Shown here: one piece after another, positions 35,123 through 45,013 of the stretch
How the letters are laid out: each line of letters starts with the position of its first letter
Position numbering within the stretch: the first letter of the stretch is position 1
NCBI GenBank assembly: GCA_014860805.1
Contig: JACZJB010000267.1
Span: forward strand, 1 to 64,000
Reading direction: 5' to 3'
DNA from: Anaerolineales bacterium
GTDB taxonomy: Bacteria; Chloroflexota; Anaerolineae; Anaerolineales; Villigracilaceae
DNA length: 64,000 nt
Made by a program: the position numbers and the translations under genes
The notes under the pieces: model-generated
What the model saw: the letters and a program-made list of their open reading frames with translations, nothing else
Database searches by the model: none
What the model was told of the DNA's origin: nothing

Positions 35123-36859
35123 ATGACATCCATCACACCGAATTCCAAACGCTGGGTCATCCCGCCTCTCATCACGCCCGAAGCTGATTCTGAGCTGTCG
35201 AAATTTCCCCCCATTCTGCGGCAGATCCTCTTCAACCGCGGCTATGCCACAGACGCGGAAGCGCGCGCCTACCTCAACGCAAAACCCAATCTCAACTACG
35301 ATCCCTTTCAAATGAAGGGCATGCGAGAAGCTGTGGACCGCATCCAATCCGCCGTCAAAAATAACGAACCCATCGCCATCTATGGCGATTATGACGTGGA
35401 CGGAGTCACCGCCACGGCTTTGCTTGTGGAAGCCTTGAAATCTTTAAATGCAAACGTGCGCGGCTACATCCCCAACCGCTTTGAAGAAGGCTATGGACTC
35501 AACAATAACGCGCTGGATGAACTGCAGGCAGACGGAGTCAAACTCGTCATCACGGTGGATTGCGGCATCCGCTCGCCAAATGAAGCGCTTCATGCGCAGG
35601 CCATCGGGCTGGATCTCATTATCAGCGACCATCACCACCCTGACGGTGAAAACCTGCCCCCCGCCCTCGCGGTCATCAATCCCAAACAACATGGCGATGT
35701 CTATCCCGATAAAGACCTTGCCGGCGTGGGACTTGCCTACAAAATCGCGGAAGCCCTGGCTAGCAATCAGCCCTTCGATACTCAGGACAAGCCCTCAGCC
35801 TTCAGCCTTGATTCCTTGCTTGACCTCGTTGCTCTCGGCACCGTTGCAGACCTTGCTCCGCTTGTCGGGGAAAATCGTGTGCTTGTGCGCAGAGGTCTAC
35901 GTCAGATGCGCGAGACCCGGCGCCAGGGATTATTTTCTCTCGCGTCAGTTTCCGAACTTGCGCTGGCAAAGGTCAATGCAATGCATATTGGCTTTATGCT
36001 TGGTCCACGCCTGAATGCGGCTGGCAGATTAAAAGAAGCGCTCGCTGCTTTTGAGCTGCTGACCACCACGGATGTCTTTGTGGCAGGTCAACTGGCACAA
36101 CAACTGGATATGCAAAACCGCGAACGGCAGCGCATCACCCGCGATATGCAGAAAAAAGCTGAGGAGATCGCCATGAGCGATGATCCTGAAGCCTATCTGC
36201 TTTTTGCCGCGCACGAAGAGTTCAACTCAGGTGTGGTGGGTCTGGCTGCCTCCCGCCTCACGGATGCCTATTACCGCCCTGCCATTGTCGCCGCGAAAGG
36301 CCAGGAAGAGACTCGCGGCTCCTGCCGCTCCATCCCCGAATTCCACATCACCGATGCGCTCGACCAATGTGCGGATCTACTCGTCCGGCACGGCGGACAC
36401 GCGGCGGCGGCGGGGTTTACCGTCAGGAACGAAAACCTGTCCACGCTGGTGGAGCGGTTAAAAGCCATAGCGAAGGAAAAACTCTCTCACGAAGATCTCA
36501 GGCCCACGGTCACGGCAGATGCGGAAGTTTCCCTCACGGATATCCGCCCGGACTTGTATGAAAAATGTCTGCGGTATCTTGAACCGACAGGCTATGGAAA
36601 CCGCGAAGCGTCTTTTGCGGCGCGCGGAGTCAAAGTCAAAAGTTCGCGCACGGTCGGCGCGGATGCAAAACATTTAAAGCTGTCACTCGAAGACGATAGA
36701 AAATTCACGCATGATGCCATCGGCTTTAAACTCGGTCACTGGCATAACAACCTGTCTCCGCGCGTGGATATTTTGTTCACATACGAGCCAAATGAATACA
36801 ACGGGCGCGTGACCTATCAGTTGAATATAAAAGATATACAAGCCCCAACGACAAAATAA
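35123..36859 (+). CDS. recJ: Single-stranded-DNA-specific exonuclease RecJ
   Basis: IAIYGDYDVDGVTATALLVEAL...LVITVDCGI...LIISDHHHP...RHGGHAAAAGFTV. Confidence 0.97.
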   Translation: MTSITPNSKRWVIPPLITPEADSELSKFPPILRQILFNRGYATDAEARAYLNAKPNLNYDPFQMKGMREAVDRIQSAVKNNEPIAIYGDYDVDGVTATALLVEALKSLNANVRGYIPNRFEEGYGLNNNALDELQADGVKLVITVDCGIRSPNEALHAQAIGLDLIISDHHHPDGENLPPALAVINPKQHGDVYPDKDLAGVGLAYKIAEALASNQPFDTQDKPSAFSLDSLLDLVALGTVADLAPLVGENRVLVRRGLRQMRETRRQGLFSLASVSELALAKVNAMHIGFMLGPRLNAAGRLKEALAAFELLTTTDVFVAGQLAQQLDMQNRERQRITRDMQKKAEEIAMSDDPEAYLLFAAHEEFNSGVVGLAASRLTDAYYRPAIVAAKGQEETRGSCRSIPEFHITDALDQCADLLVRHGGHAAAAGFTVRNENLSTLVERLKAIAKEKLSHEDLRPTVTADAEVSLTDIRPDLYEKCLRYLEPTGYGNREASFAARGVKVKSSRTVGADAKHLKLSLEDDRKFTHDAIGFKLGHWHNNLSPRVDILFTYEPNEYNGRVTYQLNIKDIQAPTTK

Positions 36860-36887
36860 AAAGAGCGTCGTTTCCGACGCTCTTTTT
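36858..36887. terminator. Bidirectional terminator between recJ and the rhodanese gene
   Basis: AAAAAGAGCGTCG-TTTC-CGACGCTCTTTTT. Confidence 0.92.
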
Positions 36888-36891
36888 ATTT

Positions 36892-37236
36892 CTATCCTTT
36901 TTGTATCGGCAGCTTTGCCTGCCGCCATGCAAGCATTCCACCCTTTACATTGAATACGGTAAAGCCTTCCTTTGCCAGTATCTTCGAAGCAGAACTGCTG
37001 CGGCTTCCGCTGTCACAAATACAAACGACTTCGCGGCTCTTCGACAATTCGCTCAGGTGGCGGTACAACTCGTTCAACGGAATCAACTTTGCCCCGGCAA
37101 TATGTCCCTGACGAAACTCGTCAGGCTGGCGCACATCCAGGACAAGGGGGTGTTTGCCAAATTTCAATTTCTCGCTCAACTCAAGCGCAGTGAGATTTGG
37201 CACAGACGGCCCAAACAACTTTGACAGGAAACTCAT
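36892..37236 (-). CDS. Rhodanese-like domain protein
   Basis: HPLVLDVRQPDEFRQGHIAGAKLIPLNEL...REVVCICDSGSRSSSA; active-site loop CDSGSR. Confidence 0.9.
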   Translation of the reverse strand: MSFLSKLFGPSVPNLTALELSEKLKFGKHPLVLDVRQPDEFRQGHIAGAKLIPLNELYRHLSELSKSREVVCICDSGSRSSSASKILAKEGFTVFNVKGGMLAWRQAKLPIQKG

Positions 37237-37257
37237 TTCGATCTGCCCTCCAAAAAT

Positions 37258-38082
37258 TTATTTTTCTTTTAATTCATCTTCCCGCTCAGGGATTGTAAAG
37301 CGGTTAATGGTAGTGTAATCCACAAAGCCCGGGACGAATCTGTTCATGAACATGGTCACGCTCCACAACCAGGGGATGATCCACATGCGGCGTGGACGGC
37401 GCACCAGTTTTACCACAGCTTGGGCAACCTGCTCTGCCGTCAGCAGCATGAATTTTGGCGTGGCGGCGTTGGTCTTGCGCTTGATGCCCGCATGCTGGTT
37501 AAATTCTGTGATCACACCGCCGGGATAAATAAGTGAAACATCAATGCCCCAGGGTTTCACTTCACGGCGCAAGGCTTCGGAGAATCCGTGTACGGCATGT
37601 TTGGACGCTGCGTAGATCGTATAAGTGGGCGTGGCGACCAGCCCCGCCATCGAACACATATTGATAATGCTGCCTGCCCGCTGTTTCATCATCACCGGCA
37701 ATACCTGCCGCGTGGTCTGGATGACTCCCATCACGTTCACATCCATTTGCGCTTGAATATCGTTGACGGGGTCGAGCTTTTCCAGCCAGTCCAACCGTCC
37801 AAAGCCCGCATTGTTGATCAGAACATCAATGCGCTTGAATCTTTCAAGCGTTTGTGAAACCAGCATTTGAATATCTTCAAGTTTGGAAAGGTCGGCTTGT
37901 ATCACCAACGTTTCCGCGCCTGTGTTCATGGAATGAATCTCTTGCGCGAGGGTTTGTAGTCTATCTACACGGCGGGCGGCGAGGACCACGTTTGCACCTT
38001 CGCGTCCAAACTCGCGGGCAGTCGCTTCCCCAATCCCAGACGATGCCCCGGTAACAATGACCACCTTTCCTTTAATGTCCAT
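37258..38082 (-). CDS. Short-chain dehydrogenase/reductase
   Basis: VTGASSGIGEATA...NNAGFG...YAASKHAVHGF. Confidence 0.94.
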   Translation of the reverse strand: MDIKGKVVIVTGASSGIGEATAREFGREGANVVLAARRVDRLQTLAQEIHSMNTGAETLVIQADLSKLEDIQMLVSQTLERFKRIDVLINNAGFGRLDWLEKLDPVNDIQAQMDVNVMGVIQTTRQVLPVMMKQRAGSIINMCSMAGLVATPTYTIYAASKHAVHGFSEALRREVKPWGIDVSLIYPGGVITEFNQHAGIKRKTNAATPKFMLLTAEQVAQAVVKLVRRPRRMWIIPWLWSVTMFMNRFVPGFVDYTTINRFTIPEREDELKEK

Positions 38083-38100
38083 TGGATTCTCCTTTCAACA

Positions 38101-39117
38101 TTACGGTCCCCAGCGAGGTTGGAAATCACAATAATCATTATTTGTTAATCGGCGCGGAGCCTGCCCTGAGCCTGTCGAAGGGTCGCTGCCGTCAATCCGC
38201 ATGATATAAATTTCACAGCCATGGTCATCGCCATAATTGTCAAAATAAGAAGTGAACGCCACCCATTGCCCATCTGGCGAGAAGGACGGTCCCTGCGAAT
38301 TACCGCCTGTCGGGGAGATCATCTTCGCATTTGAACCGTCCGCGTTCATGATGTAGACGTCCCGATTCCAAGGTTGACCTGAATACGTGACGATAAACTG
38401 TCCATCAGGCGACCAATCGCTTCTTCCCCGTATCGCGGGCAGGCTACTGATCTTTTGCAAATCACTGCCATCCAAGCGGATTCGGAATAATTGAATTGCG
38501 CCTTCCATATCAGACGCGAATAAAATCATACTTCCATCGGGCGACCAGGTCGGGTCCCAGCCTGAGGCATTTGGGATTTGACGCGGGTTGCTTCCATCAC
38601 GATCCATCAACCACAATTCATTTGAATTTGCCGTGGACAGTTTGAAAACGATTGTCGAACCATCGGGAGAAATCTCCGGTCCGTTCAGATTCCCGAGCCT
38701 GTCAGTCAACTGCGTAATGACGCCTGAAGCAATATCCACTTCGTAGATTTCGTAAATGTTCGGCTCGCGGAAGGCAGCGTAGACCACACTCTTGCCATCG
38801 GGAGCAACAGATGGATAGTAATGCTGTTTTGTATTATCGACCGTCAATCGGCGGAAGCCCGTCCCGTCTGCATTGATGATACAGATTTGATTACTGGCAG
38901 TGACTTTAAACACCTGGCAGGTAAACGCGATCTGACCAAACGGTTCGCCATCCGGGGAAACTGGTACTACAACCTGGGCAGTTGAATCCGCTGACAGCGG
39001 GGTGGCGGCAGATAGTGTGGCAAACAAATCCGGGGTCGGGGAGGAAGCGGCGGACGGGAGATTGCAAGCAAGGATGAAAATTAATCCCACTAGAAAAATC
39101 AATACTTTCCTTTTATT
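38101..39117 (-). CDS. TolB-like/PD40 beta-propeller lipoprotein
   Basis: Lipobox LIFILACN; repeated SPDGxxIVF blocks. Confidence 0.88.
   Translation of the reverse strand, partial: NKRKVLIFLVGLIFILACNLPSAASSPTPDLFATLSAATPLSADSTAQVVVPVSPDGEPFGQIAFTCQVFKVTASNQICIINADGTGFRRLTVDNTKQHYYPSVAPDGKSVVYAAFREPNIYEIYEVDIASGVITQLTDRLGNLNGPEISPDGSTIVFKLSTANSNELWLMDRDGSNPRQIPNASGWDPTWSPDGSMILFASDMEGAIQLFRIRLDGSDLQKISSLPAIRGRSDWSPDGQFIVTYSGQPWNRDVYIMNADGSNAKMISPTGGNSQGPSFSPDGQWVAFTSYFDNYGDDHGCEIYIMRIDGSDPSTGSGQAPRRLTNNDYCDFQPRWGP
38164..38182. repeat. Short palindromic repeat CCCTGAGCCTGTCGAAGGG inserted in-frame in the PD40 gene
   Basis: Encodes the sequence-atypical peptide DPSTGSGQAP. Confidence 0.7.
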
Positions 39118-39164
39118 CATTCTGTAAAGATACAAGCTGTCACTCCTCGCCAATTATAAAAAGT

Positions 39165-39623
39165 CTCAGGCTGGTCTATAAGCCGCATTCTGTCCGGCGG
39201 ATTGCTCCGCTTGTGCAGTCATCTCTCTGGGCGATGTGTCACCACATCGCTCGATGCAGCCTACCCGGGACTGGCCTTTCCCACAAGAGGGAAAGGCACT
39301 TGCGAAGACGAGCCGTCTCCCATCGTCCACAGACGATTTCGTCCCTGCTTGGCCTTGCTCCCGGCGGGGGTTACCTGGCCACACGCATTACTGCGCGCGC
39401 CGGTGGTCTCTTACACCACCTTTTCACCATCACTTTCACCCCAAAGGGTGGAAAGCTGTTTGTTTCTGTGGCCCTTATCCGGCAGGTTCACGCCTTTCAG
39501 CGTGTTCCCGTCACAAGTGACGGGACTTCCCCGCCCCGGGTGCTATCCGACGCCGTGCTCTATGGAGTGCGGACTTTCCTCGATCCCGACAACGCAGGAC
39601 CGCAACTGCCCGACCAGCCTGAG
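39165..39623 (-). ncRNA. rnpB: RNase P RNA, bacterial class A
   Basis: Minus strand GAGGAAAGUCCGCACUCC ... GGUAACCCCCGCCGGGAGCAAGGCCAAG ... ACAGAATGCGGCTTATAGACC; CTCAGGCTGGTC/GACCAGCCTGAG terminal helix. Confidence 0.96.
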
Positions 39624-39800
39624 ACAAATGTATGATACACGTAAGGGGAAAGGCGGTCAACAGCCAAAGCAAAACACTGGCGCTGTTCAACCAAAACTGA
39701 TATTTTTGTCAATTTAATGGAAGGAGCCATAGGTGGACATTTCGAGAAAAGACATTAAAATAGAGGGGCATTTATTATCAAGCAACAAAGAGGAATCATT

Positions 39801-40946
39801 TTGAGCAATATGCCCGGCAAATTTGTGATCGGTCTAACAGGCAACATCGCCACTGGAAAGAGTGTAGTGCGCCGCATGTTGGAACACCTGGGTGCATACA
39901 CCATTGACGCGGATGCGCTTTCTCACCGCACGTATGCCAAGGGTGCGCCCGGCTACCAGCAGGTGATCGATAAGTTCGGTAAATGGCTGGTCAACAAAGA
40001 CGGCGAAATTGACCGAAAGAAACTCGGCAACCTGGTTTTCTCAGACCCAGAAGCGATGAAACAACTGGAAGCGATTGTCCATCCGCTGGTGCGCCAGGCG
40101 GCGGAGATCCTTTCGAAACGGGCAACCCAGCCAGTGGTCGTGATTGAGGCGATCAAGCTTTTGGAAGGTGAACTGCGAAAGATGTGCGATTCCATCTGGG
40201 TGACGAATGCTCCGGAAGAAGTCCAGGTGGAGCGGTTAATCCGCAAACGCGGTATGAACCGGGAACAGGCATCAGAACGAATCCACATGCAGTCGGCGCA
40301 GAGCGCCAAGGTTGCAGTTGCAAATATCGTCATCACGAACACAGGCTCCTATGATGATTTGTGGAAACAGGTCAGCGAAGCCTGGAAGGAAATTGTGCCC
40401 GGCGCCGCGGAAGCTGCCGTTGAAACTGCCGTTATCAAAAAGACTCCAACGGGCGAATTTTCCGTCAAACGCGGCAAGCCAAAACACTCTACTTCCATTG
40501 CCGAACTGGTCACCCGCCTTAGCAAAGGCAAACGCAAAATGACCGCCAGTGACGTGATGGAAAGCTTCGGCGATAAAGCCTACATGCTTCTGGAGCAGGA
40601 TGGTCAGCTCGTTGGGCTGGCAGGCTGGCAGGTGGAAAATCTGGTAACACGCACCACTGATATTTTCCTTGAAGAACATGTGGATGCAAAAAAAGCCCTT
40701 GAAATGCTGATCAAGGAAGTGGAGATTGCTTCCAGCGAACTGCAAAGTGAAGCGTCGCTTATTTTCGCAATGAGTGAAATCTCCACGCAGGAAGAACTCT
40801 GGAAACGGCTCGGGTACGAACGCCGCACACCGGAAACCCTTGGCGTGCAAGCCTGGCAGGACGCCGCAATCGAATCCACCCAAGCAGGAAGCAGCGCACT
40901 CTTCTTTAAACAACTGCGCCAGGACCGTGTCCTGCGCCCCATTTAG
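39801..40946 (+). CDS. coaE: Dephospho-CoA kinase with C-terminal GNAT-like domain
   Basis: FVIGLTGNIATGKSVVRRMLEHLGAYTIDADALSHR is CoaE; residues after about 210 resemble GNAT (AYMLLEQDGQLVGLAGWQVENLVTR...LWKRLGYERR). Confidence 0.9.
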   Translation: MSNMPGKFVIGLTGNIATGKSVVRRMLEHLGAYTIDADALSHRTYAKGAPGYQQVIDKFGKWLVNKDGEIDRKKLGNLVFSDPEAMKQLEAIVHPLVRQAAEILSKRATQPVVVIEAIKLLEGELRKMCDSIWVTNAPEEVQVERLIRKRGMNREQASERIHMQSAQSAKVAVANIVITNTGSYDDLWKQVSEAWKEIVPGAAEAAVETAVIKKTPTGEFSVKRGKPKHSTSIAELVTRLSKGKRKMTASDVMESFGDKAYMLLEQDGQLVGLAGWQVENLVTRTTDIFLEEHVDAKKALEMLIKEVEIASSELQSEASLIFAMSEISTQEELWKRLGYERRTPETLGVQAWQDAAIESTQAGSSALFFKQLRQDRVLRPI

Positions 40947-41022
40947 GGTCTAGGGTCGGTATCAGGTAATTAGGATTCATCCTTCCCTGATTACCGAGCC
41001 TTGACCAGCCCAACCCTATAAC

Positions 41023-41895
41023 GTGACTGAACTTCTCAATAACCTCTTCTTTATTTTTCAACGAATCAGCTGGCTGAGCGTCTTCGACATCTTGCTCGTC
41101 ACGCTGATTTTCTTTGGCTTGCTGTATTCCCTGCGCGACACGCAAGCCATGGCACTCCTGCGCGGGATGATCCTGCTCGTTGTGGCGCTCATCCTGCTCA
41201 CAAGCCTGGTGGACCTGCCCGCCTTTTCCTGGTTTGCACAAAATTCCCTGCCTGCCCTGCTGCTTGCCTTGCCTGTGATATTTGCCCCTGAAATTCGGCG
41301 GACACTCGAACGCCTCGGCCGAGCTGGGACCGTTTGGCCTGTTACCGTTAAATCGGCAGACGTGGCCCTCGAACAGACCATCCATTCCATAGTGACAGCC
41401 ACAGCGAGATTATCCGCCCGCCAGCATGGAGCATTGATCATCCTGCAGCGATTGGATAACCTCGACGAATTGGTACAAAGCGGCGTGCAATTGAACGCCC
41501 GCGTAACACCCGAGTTGTTATTGCAAATCTTTTATCCAAACACACCCTTGCATGACGGCGGAGTCATCGTGGTCAATTCTCAGATCGTAGCCGCAGCCTG
41601 TGTGCTGCCTCTCTCTGCCAGCGGGATCTTGAACCGTACTCCCGAACGCCAAATGGGCTTGCGTCACCGCGCCGCACTAGGCACCTCCGAAACCAGCGAT
41701 GCAATCGCCGTGGTTGTCTCTGAGGAAACGGGAGCAATCTCCATCGCACATGCTGGTAGAATGCTACGCCGCCTCGACCCCGAACGGCTGGAGAATATTC
41801 TGATCGCGTTCTTCCGTCCAAACGGCAGGGAACATAAACCAAACTTTTTCGAAAAACTTTTTCCCGGTTTGTTTCGCAGAAAAGAAGATAAATAA
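41023..41895 (+). CDS. cdaA: Diadenylate cyclase CdaA (c-di-AMP synthase)
   Basis: N-terminal TMs; DAC motifs NTPLHDGGVIV and LGLRHRAA-like (MGLRHRAALGTSETSDAIAVVVSEETG). Confidence 0.96.
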   Translation: MTELLNNLFFIFQRISWLSVFDILLVTLIFFGLLYSLRDTQAMALLRGMILLVVALILLTSLVDLPAFSWFAQNSLPALLLALPVIFAPEIRRTLERLGRAGTVWPVTVKSADVALEQTIHSIVTATARLSARQHGALIILQRLDNLDELVQSGVQLNARVTPELLLQIFYPNTPLHDGGVIVVNSQIVAAACVLPLSASGILNRTPERQMGLRHRAALGTSETSDAIAVVVSEETGAISIAHAGRMLRRLDPERLENILIAFFRPNGREHKPNFFEKLFPGLFRRKEDK

Positions 41896-43151
41896 TGTTT
41901 CGCTGGATTTCCCAAAATTACCGCACATTCCTCTGGGCTTTTGCACTGGCAATGGCTGTATGGATCTCTGCTGTCACTTCGGCAGACCCTGATGAAACCC
42001 GTGCGCTTCCATCACCGGTGCCATTGCAGATCATTGGGCAATCTCCCAACCTGGTATTGAGCAATGATGTCCCAAAAGAAGTGGAAGTATCCCTGCGGGC
42101 ACCTCGTTCCGTGTGGAGTTTAATTGAAGCGGACCCCCAACTCGTCCGCGCGATTTTGGATCTTTCAGGTTTAAGCTCTGGCGAGCATGAGGCTGAGTTA
42201 CAGATACAGGTCAATGCGCGGCCGGTACAAATTGAGGCGGTTGCGCCGCGCTTGGTCAAGTTCTCTTTGGAGCCGCTCGTTTCCAAAACCTTTGATGTGG
42301 ACCTAAGCCTGTCTGGAGAAGCCGCCGTTGGATACGAGGTTGGCGAGAGCAGCCTCGAGCCTGTACAAGTTGTCGTGTCCGGCGCCCAGTCTCAGGTCGA
42401 GCAGGTGACGCGTACGCGGATTTCCGTTAACTTGAGCGGCATCCGCGAAAATTTCGATCAGTCCCTATCGATTGAAGTATTAAATGATAGAGGTCAAAAA
42501 GTAAACGGAGTTTCTGTCTCTCCTGAAACCGTCCATGTAATCTTACCTGTCAGTCAGCGAGGCGGGTATCGTGATGTGGCGGTAAAGGTGACAATTATTG
42601 GGCGCGTAGCAAGCGGGTATCGTCTTACGGATCTCTCCGTCTTTCCGCCTGTTGTAACTATTTTTTCGACAGATGCGCAACTCATCAACGATCTGCCGGG
42701 AGTGGTGGAAACCCAGCCATTGGATCTGCAAAATGCGCAGGATGACATCAACACAAGGCTTTCGATTAATTTACCAGAAGGTGTATCCATTATTGGCGAG
42801 CAGACAGTTTTGATACAAGCCGGAATCTCCCCCATTGAAAGTAGTGTTACACTGGCAGGAGAAAAAATCGAAATTATTGGCCTTGAAAGCGGTTTGACCG
42901 CTACGGTATCTCCCACAACAGTGGATGTGATCCTCTCCGGGCCGCTTTCTCTGCTGGATACACTAACCCGCCAGGGCGTACGTGCCACTGTGGATCTGAC
43001 GGGACTGCCCGCAGGGACGTATCAAATCACCCCCAACGTGGAGATTTTTATCGCAAATATAATTGTCGAGTCGATCCTGCCCAATAAAGTGGAGGTGATC
43101 ATTACTCCCATTCGGTCGATCGTCACGCCTACGCCGACTCCCACGCCATAG
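41895..43151 (+). CDS. cdaR: YbbR-domain protein (CdaR-like)
   Basis: Overlaps the cdaA stop (TAATG); N-terminal TM then YbbR-like repeats. Confidence 0.9.
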   Translation: MFRWISQNYRTFLWAFALAMAVWISAVTSADPDETRALPSPVPLQIIGQSPNLVLSNDVPKEVEVSLRAPRSVWSLIEADPQLVRAILDLSGLSSGEHEAELQIQVNARPVQIEAVAPRLVKFSLEPLVSKTFDVDLSLSGEAAVGYEVGESSLEPVQVVVSGAQSQVEQVTRTRISVNLSGIRENFDQSLSIEVLNDRGQKVNGVSVSPETVHVILPVSQRGGYRDVAVKVTIIGRVASGYRLTDLSVFPPVVTIFSTDAQLINDLPGVVETQPLDLQNAQDDINTRLSINLPEGVSIIGEQTVLIQAGISPIESSVTLAGEKIEIIGLESGLTATVSPTTVDVILSGPLSLLDTLTRQGVRATVDLTGLPAGTYQITPNVEIFIANIIVESILPNKVEVIITPIRSIVTPTPTPTP

Positions 43152-43177
43152 GAAAGAAACTGGAAAAATAAATTTTT

Positions 43178-44542
43178 ATGAAACCTGTTGTAGCATTAGT
43201 TGGCAGACCCAACGTCGGCAAATCGACATTATTTAATCGTTTGGCCGGTGAACGGCTTGCCATTGTGGACGATACCCCCGGCACGACACGTGACCGTCTA
43301 TTCGGTGAAGCGGAATGGAACGGACGCGCTTTCAGCATTGTGGACACCGGCGGCATTGACCCGACCCACGGCGGAAAAACCCCGCTTTCTACCGGTTCGA
43401 TCGACTTCATCGAAGATATTCGCAGGCAGGCACAAGTCGCCATTCAGGAAGCGGACGCGGTTCTCTTTGTCAACGACGGGGAGACTGGAGTCACAGAACC
43501 TGACCGTGAAGTGGCGACCATCCTGCGCCGTTCGCAAAAAAAATTGCCAGACGGAACTTTCTGGCCGCCAATTTTTTTGGTGGTCAACAAATGCGAATCA
43601 AGGGAACGGCGGGAACAAGCTTCCGAGTTCTATGAACTTGGGCTTGGAGAGCCTTTCGCCATTTCGGCCATTCATGGAACCAGCACAGGCGATCTGCTTG
43701 ATGCGCTCGTAGCTTCCTTCCCCGAACAAAAAGAGGATGAGGTAGATGACAGCATTAAGATCGCATTGGTCGGTAAGCCGAATGCGGGAAAGTCAAGTTT
43801 GTTGAACAAATTGGTCGGTGAAGAACGTGTTATTGTCAGCCCGATTGCCGGGACAACGCGCGATTCCATCGACACAAAATTTGATTTTGATGGAGTTGAA
43901 GTCACGCTGATCGATACGGCCGGCATCCGTCGGCGCGGAAAGATCGAACACGGCGTGGAACAATACAGCGTGCTGCGTTCCTTCAAATCCATTGAACGCG
44001 CAGATGTCGCCCTGTTGATGATCGATGCAACCACGGGAATCACGGCGCAGGACGCGCACATTGCAGGCTTTATTCTCGATGAATGGAAATCCTGCGTGGT
44101 GTTGGTCAACAAATGGGATGCCATCGAAAAAGATGGCGAGACCATGGACGCCTATACCGCAAAGATTCGCAACGATCTTAATTTTATGGATTATGTACCG
44201 ATTTTGTATATTTCCGCCAAAACAGGTCAACGCGTGGAACAGGTGATGCCAATGGCGTTGCGTGTCCAGGAAGAACGTCTCGCACGGCTGACAACATCTA
44301 CGATCAACGAGATCATCCACAAGGCGCAGGATGCGCATCCGCACCCATCGCATGCGGGGCGCGCCCTTAAGATGTATTATGGCACCCAAGTCCGCAGTGA
44401 CCCGCCGACTTTTATGATCTATGTCAACGAGCCCAAGCTGATGCACTTCTCTTATTTACGCTATCTTGAGAATCAGATTCGCGCGGAATACAACTTCCTC
44501 GGCACTCCCATTCGCATCGTCACCAAGGGACGCAGGGAATAA
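43178..44542 (+). CDS. der: Ribosome biogenesis GTPase Der (EngA)
   Basis: Two G domains: GRPNVGKST...DTGG and GKPNAGKSS...DTAGIRRRG; KH-like C-terminus. Confidence 0.97.
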   Translation: MKPVVALVGRPNVGKSTLFNRLAGERLAIVDDTPGTTRDRLFGEAEWNGRAFSIVDTGGIDPTHGGKTPLSTGSIDFIEDIRRQAQVAIQEADAVLFVNDGETGVTEPDREVATILRRSQKKLPDGTFWPPIFLVVNKCESRERREQASEFYELGLGEPFAISAIHGTSTGDLLDALVASFPEQKEDEVDDSIKIALVGKPNAGKSSLLNKLVGEERVIVSPIAGTTRDSIDTKFDFDGVEVTLIDTAGIRRRGKIEHGVEQYSVLRSFKSIERADVALLMIDATTGITAQDAHIAGFILDEWKSCVVLVNKWDAIEKDGETMDAYTAKIRNDLNFMDYVPILYISAKTGQRVEQVMPMALRVQEERLARLTTSTINEIIHKAQDAHPHPSHAGRALKMYYGTQVRSDPPTFMIYVNEPKLMHFSYLRYLENQIRAEYNFLGTPIRIVTKGRRE

Positions 44543-44546
44543 CGCT

Positions 44547-44582
44547 AGAGCCTAAAGGTTTTAAAAACCTTTAGGCTCTTTT
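44547..44582. terminator. Terminator/palindrome after der
   Basis: AGAGCCTAAAGGTTTT-AAAAACCTTTAGGCTCTTTT. Confidence 0.88.
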
Positions 44583-44596
44583 CAAAAAGCAAACAC

Positions 44597-44980
44597 ATGA
44601 ACAAGAAAACCATTCTCATCATCGGCGACATCGTCTCCCTTGTCCTTCTCACTGTTATCGGCTTTGCCACACATGGCGAAACCGGCGCATCCTTTATCCC
44701 GCGTATGGGAGCTACTTTCCTCCCAATGCTGTTCAGCTGGTTCATACTCACCCCCTGGTTTGGGTTATTTGACGAACAAGTTGTTGAAGATCCAGGAAAT
44801 CTTTGGCGCATCATTCCAGCCATGCTTTTCATTGCTCCATTGGCAGCCACGCTTCGAGCCGCCTGGTTGGGAGCGGCGATGCTGCCCCTCTTCCCACTTA
44901 TTCTTGGCGGAAGCAATGCGCTTGGGATGATGGCATGGAGGTGGCTCTATGTTTTCATTGCAAGGCGTTTTGCAAAATAA
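44597..44980 (+). CDS. DUF3054 family membrane protein
   Basis: GDIVSLVLLTVIGFATHGE...LPMLFSWFILTPWFGLF...AWLGAAML. Confidence 0.85.
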   Translation: MNKKTILIIGDIVSLVLLTVIGFATHGETGASFIPRMGATFLPMLFSWFILTPWFGLFDEQVVEDPGNLWRIIPAMLFIAPLAATLRAAWLGAAMLPLFPLILGGSNALGMMAWRWLYVFIARRFAK

Positions 44981-45013
44981 CTTCCAAACATTTAGCGGGT
45001 AAAATAGAAACTT

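Noticed and set aside
39202-39717. ORFs of 171, 140 and 94 aa on the plus strand
   Set aside because: They are antisense to rnpB (RNase P RNA, minus strand), whose conserved sequence elements explain the region.
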